The notes under the pieces are model-generated. The model did not search any database, had not been told where the DNA came from, and saw nothing but the letters and a program-made list of their open reading frames with translations. A stretch of DNA of 64,000 nucleotides, from positions 39,743 through 103,742 of the forward strand of contig JACAEX010000078.1 of the NCBI GenBank assembly GCA_013388635.1, written 5' to 3'. A program made the translations under genes and the position numbers. Positions 57,867-64,000 of this stretch are shown piece by piece (within the stretch, counting starts at the first letter, position 1; every line of letters starts with the position of its first letter). The DNA is from Syntrophaceae bacterium (GTDB lineage: Bacteria; Desulfobacterota; BSN033; UBA1163).

Positions 57867-59282
57867 ATGAAGCGATTGGTGATTGTGGGGGGTGGCATTG
57901 CTGGGCTGGCAACTGCCTACTTTGCCCTTGAGAAGACAAAAGCGTTAGGTGAACCTGTTCACCTCCAGCTTCTCGAAGAAAAGGACCGATTGGGCGGATG
58001 TATTCTGACAGAGAAGGTGAACGATTTTGTCATTGAGGGAGGGCCTGACTGTTTTCTTTATGAGAAGCCCTGGGCTCTTGCCCTCTGCGAAAAACTTGGG
58101 CTGGGAGAAAGGATTTTAAATACGAACGAAAATCGGCGGGTCTTTATTCTGTCGAAGGGGAAACTCCACGAACTACCGGAGGGGTTCATGCTGATGGTTC
58201 CGACGAGTTTCATGCCCTTCATCAGGAGCTCTCTGATCTCCTGGCCAGGTAAGATCAGGATGGCGATGGATCTCTTTATTCCAAGGAAGAGATCGGATGA
58301 AGAGGAGAGCCTTGCCGATTTTGTCAGACGTCGTTTGGGAAAAGAGGCATTGGAGAAGATCGCGGAACCTCTCGTTGCGGGAATTCATGCGGGGACGCCT
58401 GAGACCATGGGTTTGAAGAGCACTTTCCCGAGGTTTCTTCAGATAGAGGAGGAGTACGGAAGCCTCATCCGAGGCATGCTGGCGAGAAGAAAGATGGTCC
58501 GGAAGTGGGAGAAGCAAGCAGGCCCCAGAAGGACAATGTTTCTGACCCTGAAAGGCGGATTGGGTGAGTGGATTGACCGTCTGAGAGAGAAGATCGGAGA
58601 AGAGAGGATCGGCCTCAAGAGAAGGGTGACGAAAGTCAGAAGGGGCGAGAGGGGTATTTATCAAGTCCAATTGTCCGATGGGACCGCCTTAGAAGCGGAT
58701 GTGATCATTTTGGCGACCCCTTCTTTTGTGACAGCAAGGATTATCGAAGAGATGGATCTTGAGCTCTCAAAAATCCTTCTGACCATCCCTTATGTTTCCA
58801 GTGCCACGGTGTCTTTGGCCTATCGTCGTTCCCAGATTGATCACCCGCTGGACGCGTTTGGATTCATCGTGCCCCGATCAGAAAAGAGAAGGATCATGGC
58901 CTCGACCTGGACTTCGATCAAGTTCAACCATCGAGCCCCGAGGGATGCCGTCTTACTCAGGGCCTTTGTGGGGGGTGCGAACAACGAGGGGCTCGTTAGT
59001 CTTGACGATGAGGAAATGCTCAGAGTAGTTCGGGAAGAGCTTAAGGATATCATGGGTATTGAGGGGGATCCCATTCTGGTAAAAATCTATCGGTGGGAGA
59101 AGTCGATGCCCCAGTATTTGGTGGGCCATCTGGAGAAGGTAGGCCGTATTGAGGAAAGGGTTGGTCTTCAGTCAGGCATTTTTATCACTGGATGTGCATA
59201 CAAGGGCATCGGCATTAGTGACGCTGTTCACGATGCTGAGATCGTGGCTGAGAAGGCTGTCGAATATCTAAAAGGGGCATAA
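57867..59282 (+). CDS. hemG: Protoporphyrinogen/coproporphyrinogen oxidase (HemY/HemG2 type)
   Basis: The 471-residue flavoprotein starts with the FAD motif MKRLVIVGGGIAGLATAYFA. It continues with CILTEKVNDFVIEGGPDCFL, FVRRRLGKEALEKIAEPLVAG, and ends with GIFITGCAYKGIGISDAVHD, all of the HemY-type oxygen- or FAD-dependent oxidase. It completes the hemE-hemH-oxidase set. In an anaerobe the electron acceptor would have to be something other than oxygen. The family name HemY or HgoX is also in use; the symbol here is a judgement. Confidence 0.9.
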   Translation: MKRLVIVGGGIAGLATAYFALEKTKALGEPVHLQLLEEKDRLGGCILTEKVNDFVIEGGPDCFLYEKPWALALCEKLGLGERILNTNENRRVFILSKGKLHELPEGFMLMVPTSFMPFIRSSLISWPGKIRMAMDLFIPRKRSDEEESLADFVRRRLGKEALEKIAEPLVAGIHAGTPETMGLKSTFPRFLQIEEEYGSLIRGMLARRKMVRKWEKQAGPRRTMFLTLKGGLGEWIDRLREKIGEERIGLKRRVTKVRRGERGIYQVQLSDGTALEADVIILATPSFVTARIIEEMDLELSKILLTIPYVSSATVSLAYRRSQIDHPLDAFGFIVPRSEKRRIMASTWTSIKFNHRAPRDAVLLRAFVGGANNEGLVSLDDEEMLRVVREELKDIMGIEGDPILVKIYRWEKSMPQYLVGHLEKVGRIEERVGLQSGIFITGCAYKGIGISDAVHDAEIVAEKAVEYLKGA

Positions 59283-59334
59283 AGGCTGAAGGCCAGAGAG
59301 GAGAGGTATGAGGTTTAAAAGATGGTTATTCATC

Positions 59335-59976
59335 TTAAAAAAGGGCGCTGTCCCCTTTTATTAGAACCCCTTTGGATTTCATCTCCTCGAGCGCTTTTTG
59401 AGTTGTGTCCGGGGCAACCCCTCTGCACAGATTCTTGATCAGAACCACTCGATATCCTGACGCAAGGGCATCGAGAACTGTGGCCCGAACACAGTAATCG
59501 GTCGCGATCCCATAGACCACGAGCTTCTTGATCCCGTATCTCTTGAGAAGGCTGTCCATTTCGGTCCTCTTGCCGCCATCGTCCTGAAAGCCAGAGTAAC
59601 TGTCATAGCTGGGGTCCATCCCCTTTTTCACAATTGCGTCAAACAGCTTCTCGTCGAGCAGGATCTCAGCTCCCGGACTGTTCTGGACGCAATGGGGTGG
59701 CCAGAGGACCTGATCCTTTCCATGAAGTTTGATCACATCAAAGGCTTTCTTTCCCGGATGGTTGGTGAAGAAGGAAGCATGATTTTTGGGATGCCAATCC
59801 TGTGTGGCAAAGATCGGAAAGCCTGCAGCTTTGAGTTTTTTCGTGCTTTCTTCCACCGCTTTGATATAGGCCTCATCCGTGCCTTCCACGGCTAAAGAAC
59901 CGTTCTTAAATTTCGTAAAGTCTCCCTGAACATCAACGACGATCACGCCAATCGTTTCTGCCTCCCTCGCTGCCAT
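59335..59976 (-). CDS. pncA: Nicotinamidase
   Basis: The 213-residue isochorismatase-fold protein has the catalytic Asp D15 (VIVVDVQGDF), the metal block TQDWHPKNHASFF (D60, H62, H66) and the nucleophile C162 in GIATDYCVRATVLDA. These are typical of PncA, which turns nicotinamide into nicotinic acid for NAD salvage. It is at the end of the minus-strand group with the aminotransferase and TRAP permease, 55 bases after the former; common regulation is possible but not shown. Confidence 0.9.
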   Translation of the reverse strand: MAAREAETIGVIVVDVQGDFTKFKNGSLAVEGTDEAYIKAVEESTKKLKAAGFPIFATQDWHPKNHASFFTNHPGKKAFDVIKLHGKDQVLWPPHCVQNSPGAEILLDEKLFDAIVKKGMDPSYDSYSGFQDDGGKRTEMDSLLKRYGIKKLVVYGIATDYCVRATVLDALASGYRVVLIKNLCRGVAPDTTQKALEEMKSKGVLIKGDSALF

Positions 59977-60031
59977 CGCCGCACCTCCAAAAACTCAAAG
60001 TTCAAAGCATTCCGCAATCCCCATTCCGAAC

Positions 60032-61384
60032 TTATACCTCCGAACTCCCAACCGGGTCAGCCATCTCTTTAGCAACCTCCCTTGTCGCTTGGACGATTTC
60101 TTCGATATCCTTATCGGAATGGGCCATCGATAAGCTCCCTCCGCCATGCATCACATGGACACCCTTTGTGAGCATTCGAATCCGAAACTCAATCTCTCTT
60201 TTCTCGACATCGGTCAGGCGATGGATCGAATGAGGGGAATCGAGCATCACTCCTTTTTGTGACGGGAAATGGGTCTGGAAGAGAGAGCCGATCCCAGTGA
60301 CAAGGGCTTCTATCCCTTCACGGCGGAAGGATTCTTGAACCCGTTCTCTCACCTTCTGCCCTCTGGCCTCCAAAATCGGGTAGATCTGCTCCGCCTCTTC
60401 TTTCAAGTATCGGAGCACCGCCAGTCCGGCTGCTACGGTGAAAGGGTGGGAGGAGAAGGTTCCACCACCGATCAGGATCCTTTCCCATTTGTCAACCTTC
60501 CTTTCCGGAGAGGTCTTCTCGAGAATCTCTCTCCTTCCAACCAGAGCGCCCACAGGCAACCCGCCGCCCATGATCTTTCCCAATGTGGTCAGATCCGGAG
60601 TGATACCAAATCGTTCTTGCGCCCCACCTAAGGCGACACGAAACCCTGAGATCACTTCATCAAAGATGAGAAGGGCGCCCAACCGCTCGGTCTCAGAGCG
60701 GAGCATCTCCAGATATTCGGTTGTGGCAGGGATGAACCCACCCTCTCCGGGGACGGGTTCGAGAATAATGCCAGCCAGGTCATCTCTGTTTTGATCGATG
60801 ACCTCCATGGTCCCTCCGAGGTCATTAAAGGGAATCAACTTCGTATAGCGGTGAACTTCAGGCGGAAGGCCAGGTGTCTCTTCCTTCTCATAGGGCATCT
60901 TGATGCCGAAAGAGAGATCGGAATTGGCTCCATGCCAGCCTCCGGCGATCTTTAAGATGATCTTTTTTCCCGTGAAGGCGCGGGCAAGGCGAACCGCATA
61001 CATCGTGGCCTCTGTCCCAGAGCAGCAGAATCGCACCATCTCCGCACAAGGGATTAGCTCCCGGACGAGCTCTGCCCACTCCACCTGCTTCTCAAACAGG
61101 ATCCCCCAGTGAATTCCCTCTTCCAGTTGTTTTTCGATCGCTTCGACCACGATCTCTGGATGGTGGCCTAAGATATGGGTGTAGTGTCCCATCCAGAGAT
61201 CGATATACCCATTTCCATCCACATCCCAGATCCTAGGGCCCTTTGCCTTTTTAAGGAAGAAAGGATAGGGAGGGAAATAGTGGATATTATGGGAAACCCC
61301 ACCTGGCATCACGTCACGCGCCCTCTTAAAGAGCTTCTCGGATTCGCTCGTTTTTCTTTGGTAGACGTCAAAGAAGGATTTCAT
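60032..61384 (-). CDS. Class III aminotransferase, HemL-like (GSA aminomutase fold)
   Basis: ATG 61384 follows CGGAGG at nine bases and gives 450 residues. The PLP lysine is K270 (LTTLGKIMGGGLPVGALVG) with IFDEVISGFR before it. The general layout is that of glutamate-1-semialdehyde aminomutase. The N-terminal region (YFPPYPFFLKKAKGPRIWDV) and the substrate block WHGANSDLSFGIKMPYEKEE differ from true HemL. It is encoded 17 bases after a TRAP permease gene, so it is more likely a catabolic or biosynthetic transaminase acting on the imported compound. A role in haem cannot be ruled out, since hem genes lie a few kilobases away. Confidence 0.82.
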   Translation of the reverse strand: MKSFFDVYQRKTSESEKLFKRARDVMPGGVSHNIHYFPPYPFFLKKAKGPRIWDVDGNGYIDLWMGHYTHILGHHPEIVVEAIEKQLEEGIHWGILFEKQVEWAELVRELIPCAEMVRFCCSGTEATMYAVRLARAFTGKKIILKIAGGWHGANSDLSFGIKMPYEKEETPGLPPEVHRYTKLIPFNDLGGTMEVIDQNRDDLAGIILEPVPGEGGFIPATTEYLEMLRSETERLGALLIFDEVISGFRVALGGAQERFGITPDLTTLGKIMGGGLPVGALVGRREILEKTSPERKVDKWERILIGGGTFSSHPFTVAAGLAVLRYLKEEAEQIYPILEARGQKVRERVQESFRREGIEALVTGIGSLFQTHFPSQKGVMLDSPHSIHRLTDVEKREIEFRIRMLTKGVHVMHGGGSLSMAHSDKDIEEIVQATREVAKEMADPVGSSEV

Positions 61385-61401
61385 GGATGAAGGCCTCCGA
61401 T

Positions 61402-63375
61402 TCAGATTGAGGAGCCGTGGGGCGACTTGCTTTTTCGCCACTGCACGAAGAGCCCTAAGGCGAGCATCCCGATCCCTATGCTGTCCGTGAGCGTCGCAGG
61501 ATCAATCAGCATCAAACCGCCGATGAAGAGCCAGACCCGCTCCCACCATCTCATCGGCGCGAGGCAATAGCCGATCATCGCCACCCCTATACCGAACATG
61601 CCGCAGCTCGCCGTGACGAGATTCTGGACCAGCGTGGATAAGGTCGTCCCTATGAGAAGCATAGCGGGGTTATAGACAAAGATGTATGGGACGATGAATG
61701 CGCCAATGGCCAGTTTTGTGGCAGTAAAGCCTGTTTTCATGGGATCGGCCTTAGCAATGCCTGCGCCCGCATAGGCGGCAAGGGCCACCGGAGGCGTAAG
61801 GTCAGCGATGATTCCGAAGTAGAAGACGAACATGTGTGCCGCAAGAGGGGCGACCTGAAGCAAGACAAGGGCAGGTGCAGCAATCGTGGAGGTGATGATG
61901 TAATTGGCGGTCGTGGGTGCGCCCATTCCCAGGATGAGGGAGGTGATCATGGTGAAGAAGAGCGTGAAGAGCAGATTCCCTCCGGCCAGCTCCACGAGGC
62001 CGTTGGCCATCTTGAGTCCAAGGCCTGTAAGCGTCACCACACCGATGATGATCCCGGCAGTGGCACAGGCAATCGCTACGCCCAGAGCGCCTCTCGCGCC
62101 GGCTGCAAAGGCATTCGCGATATCGCGCAGCCCCATCCTTGTTGACTTCCGAACCTGGGCTGCCACAACACAAACCACCAGGCCCATCAGAGCGGCGTAG
62201 AGCGGGGTGAAGCCTCCTGCGAGGAAGACGATAATGGCAATGAGAGGAAGAAAGAGGTGGCCACGTTGTTTCATCACGGTGGAGAAGCGAGGGAGCTCGT
62301 CCCGGCTCATACCCCGAAGTTTGGAGCGTTTGGCCTCAAAGTGAACTTCAATGAAGATCCCGAAGAAGTAAAGGCAGGCAGGGATGGCTGCGGCCTTGGC
62401 GATCTCGATGTAGGGCATGTTGAGAAATTCGGCCATGATGAAGGCTGCCGCACCCATAATCGGTGGCATGATCTGCCCGCCCGTAGAGGCTGAGGCCTCC
62501 ACGGCCGCTGCAAATTCGGGGCGGTACCCCAGCCGTTTCATCATCGGGATGGTGAAGCTGCCCGATTCTACGGTGTTGGCCACCGAACTGCCCGAGATCA
62601 TCCCCTCGAGCGCACTGGTAACGACAGCCACCTTGGCCGGGCCTCCAGAGGCCCATCCGGCCACAGCATTGGAGATATCGATGAAGAGCTGGCCGAGGCC
62701 CGTCTTCTCGCGAAATGCCCCGAAGAGGACGAAGAGGTAGATGAAGGTCGAGGAGACCCAGAGGGGGATGCCGAGGATGCCTTCTGTGGTCAGGTACATA
62801 TGGGAGGCAATTCTCCTTAGGGAATAGCCCCGATGAGCCAGAAACCCCGGGAAATAGGCTCCGAGGTAGGCATAGATGAGGAAGGTGGCAGCAATGATGA
62901 CGATCGGCAGCCCCACGATGCGCCTTGCCGCTTCGAGCGTGAAAAGCACCCCGAGGCCGGCGAAAATATAGTCCATCGTAGAATAATCGCCTCCGGCCTC
63001 CATGATCCGGGTGTAATTGAGCGTGATATAGAGACCCACCAGACCGGCAAATGCGGCGATCAGGTAGTGATGCCAGCTGAGCCGATCGGAGTACCTCGAC
63101 CTCCGGAATGGAAAGAGGAGGTAGACAAGCACGAAGGCAAAGCTTAGGTGAATGGAACGCTGGAGCTGGGCCGGCAGCAGCCCGAACGCGGCGGTGTAAA
63201 CCTGGAAGCATGAGAAACCCACGGCAATCACATAGACGATCCAGTGGTCCACACCGGTGAGCTTGCGCGCGGCCGACTCCCTGTCGACCTTCTTCAGGAT
63301 TTTGGCAATCTCTTCCTGCGTGACCTCACTGGCGAGATCGCTCTTCGGCTTTTCTTCTCGGCTCAACGCACACAT
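61402..63375 (-). CDS. Fused TRAP transporter permease (DctQ-DctM type)
   Basis: The 657-residue protein is a fused TRAP permease. The soluble start (MCALSREEKPKSDLASEV) is followed by four small-subunit helices and the large 12-helix DctM part, for example GQIMPPIMGAAAFIMAEFLN and GMGAPTTANYIITSTIAAPA. These fused forms usually work with TAXI-type substrate-binding proteins. The coding overlap with the upstream DUF1850 gene (13 bases) supports one operon. GC looks higher than in the neighbouring genes. The substrate is unknown. Confidence 0.9.
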   Translation of the reverse strand: MCALSREEKPKSDLASEVTQEEIAKILKKVDRESAARKLTGVDHWIVYVIAVGFSCFQVYTAAFGLLPAQLQRSIHLSFAFVLVYLLFPFRRSRYSDRLSWHHYLIAAFAGLVGLYITLNYTRIMEAGGDYSTMDYIFAGLGVLFTLEAARRIVGLPIVIIAATFLIYAYLGAYFPGFLAHRGYSLRRIASHMYLTTEGILGIPLWVSSTFIYLFVLFGAFREKTGLGQLFIDISNAVAGWASGGPAKVAVVTSALEGMISGSSVANTVESGSFTIPMMKRLGYRPEFAAAVEASASTGGQIMPPIMGAAAFIMAEFLNMPYIEIAKAAAIPACLYFFGIFIEVHFEAKRSKLRGMSRDELPRFSTVMKQRGHLFLPLIAIIVFLAGGFTPLYAALMGLVVCVVAAQVRKSTRMGLRDIANAFAAGARGALGVAIACATAGIIIGVVTLTGLGLKMANGLVELAGGNLLFTLFFTMITSLILGMGAPTTANYIITSTIAAPALVLLQVAPLAAHMFVFYFGIIADLTPPVALAAYAGAGIAKADPMKTGFTATKLAIGAFIVPYIFVYNPAMLLIGTTLSTLVQNLVTASCGMFGIGVAMIGYCLAPMRWWERVWLFIGGLMLIDPATLTDSIGIGMLALGLFVQWRKSKSPHGSSI

Positions 63376-63862
63376 CTGCTTTTCCAGAGTCCATAGTGAG
63401 AGACCCTCTTTATTCCGAGCGCCAGGAGTGTCCCTGGCTGCGCGAGATCGGCCAGGGCTATATCCCTGCCCCTTAAGGAGAGGGAGTGATTGGCCACCCA
63501 TCCCACAAAGAACGTGATTTCAGAGACAGGACGGTTCACAATCGCCTCGAGCCATCCGTCCGAACCGAACTGCAATCTCATTCCGCTGGAGGAACCATCC
63601 GGCATCCCTGCCCCCAGAGAGTCGAAACGGGACCTCAGAATGAGGAGATGGTCCCCCTCCACCCGGATCACATCGTAGACCGGCCGTCTGTTCACAGAAT
63701 GGGTAAAGGAGAGGGTGAATTCCTCGCCCTTCCCAACCCTGGTGCAGAACAGGGGCTCGCCCGTCTTCACAGCCGTGATTCGGAGGACTGGATGCAAGGG
63801 GTAGAATAAAAAAAAACGGCCGCTAACCCGAGCGCGCCGATACCGATCGTCAGCCGTTTCAT
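63363..63862 (-). CDS. DUF1850 protein with apparent one-base frameshift in a T homopolymer
   Basis: Most of the gene (63363-63797) encodes a DUF1850 protein: KGEEFTLSFTHSVNRRPVYD, GMPDGSSSGMRLQFGSDGWL and FFVGWVANHSLSLRG. It lacks a plausible start in that frame (only TTG 63797). Upstream, ATG 63862 opens a typical signal or membrane segment (MKRLTIGIGALGLAAVFF), but in the other frame; the two join only if a run of nine T bases (minus strand, 63808-63816) had ten. This suggests a sequencing error or a real shift. DUF1850 genes commonly accompany TAXI-TRAP transporters. Below that, the sequence is intact. Confidence 0.7.
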
Positions 63863-63935
63863 CATCCTCTTTCAGGGGAGAGCCGGGAAGGGCGGTGCGG
63901 AGACGGATGGATCTCCGGGTTTGGGAAAGGATTTC

Positions 63936-64000
63936 ATGACCTGGGGATGGGCCGCCGGGTTGCTCACTGTCCTGCTGCTGGCGCTGGTTTGGTGGTATTC
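63936..64000 (+). CDS. Start of a divergent gene with a membrane or signal segment (3' end missing)
   Basis: ATG 63936 follows GGGAAAGG by five bases. The 21 codons visible give a hydrophobic start (MTWGWAAGLLTVLLLALVWW), consistent with a signal or membrane anchor. It runs off the right edge. No family can be named. A gene on the other strand (TAXI receptor ending near 63870) is an alternative use of this stretch. Confidence 0.4.
   Translation, partial: MTWGWAAGLLTVLLLALVWWY

Noticed and set aside
59339..59359. AAAAGGG/CCCTTTT hairpin as a bidirectional terminator between hemG/Y and pncA.
   Set aside because: It lies within the last codons of pncA and the loop and arms are weak, so it may be chance.
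60032..61384. A straightforward HemL (glutamate-1-semialdehyde aminomutase).
   Set aside because: Substrate-region blocks differ from HemL and the gene is coupled to a TRAP transporter, so the symbol was withheld.
63907..63938. An alternative start ATG at 63907 for the right-edge gene.
   Set aside because: That frame ends at a TGA within 11 codons, while ATG 63936 stays open to the edge and has a better ribosome site.
1..64000. tRNA and rRNA genes, riboswitches, prophage and insertion sequences.
   Set aside because: Both strands were scanned by eye for tRNA-like T-arm sequences, conserved riboswitch cores, transposase motifs and phage structural genes; none was convincing. A tRNAscan or Rfam search could still find a divergent one.

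Overview
The window looks like the chromosome of a Gram-negative, anaerobic or facultatively anaerobic bacterium, most likely a deltaproteobacterium (Desulfobacterota) of moderate GC. The signs are an outer-membrane LPS route (lptD, lpxH-like, lpxL, gmhB), a membrane-bound Fe-S/NrfD redox complex, a haem-binding sensor kinase paired with an NtrC-type regulator, a sigma-54 promoter and a probable selenoprotein. The lineage is inferred from gene style only; no rRNA or tRNA gene was seen.

Layout. 1-7.2 kb: one + strand redox and signalling run: HybA-like ferredoxin (cut by the left edge), HybB/NrfD-like membrane subunit, two GcvH-like proteins that lack a well-placed lipoyl lysine, a sensor kinase with two c-haem motifs, its sigma-54 activator, and an archaemetzincin. 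7.4-13.1 kb: an acidic-tail protein, lgt, a GH57 glycosidase, an Nramp-like transporter with altered metal motifs, and a small Hsp20-like fragment. 13.7-19.1 kb: DoxX, a UbiA prenyltransferase, a thioredoxin-fold protein with an in-frame TGA that reads as selenocysteine, then pdhA, pdhB and pdhC. 19.2-26.4 kb: lexA (two promoters and a candidate operator), dinB, an IscU-like scaffold, a polysaccharide deacetylase, DUF72, hisI-hisG and an rRNA uracil methyltransferase. 26.6-38.5 kb: a long + strand block for fatty acid, folate and cell envelope: accD, folC, lptD, rmlA, rmlC, rmlB, rmlD, ugd, lpxH-like, gmhB, Trm112-like, lpxL. 38.5-45 kb: small accessory genes (DUF3553-like, HNH, DGQHR, a flavin oxidoreductase, a duplicated-domain protein, macro domain, DUF1178, a bifunctional-nuclease/PDZ fusion, a Mu gp16/GemA-like protein). 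45.3-53.7 kb: a sigma-54-driven HTH/hybrid kinase pair, a phosphodiesterase, an aldo-keto reductase, an exported peroxiredoxin/thioredoxin pair, Smr, uracil-DNA glycosylase and an Fe-S PD-(D/E)XK nuclease. 54-59.3 kb: pepA and the late haem genes hemE, hemH and hemG/Y. 59.3-64 kb: a minus-strand group of nicotinamidase, HemL-like aminotransferase, fused TRAP permease and DUF1850 protein, plus the start of a divergent gene at the right edge.

Intergenic space carries several dispersed palindromic repeat families, notably four copies of an AT-rich element of about 150-190 bp with long inverted arms (16.6, 32.2, 53.8 and 55.5 kb). Two copies contain an extra small hairpin. No CRISPR array, insertion sequence or intact prophage was found.

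The observations most worth a second look are the Sec-containing thioredoxin-like gene (15189-15461), with a stem-loop that fits the bacterial SECIS rule, and the redox operon at 1-7.2 kb, which joins a HybAB-type quinone module, two lysine-poor GcvH folds and a haem-sensing two-component system.
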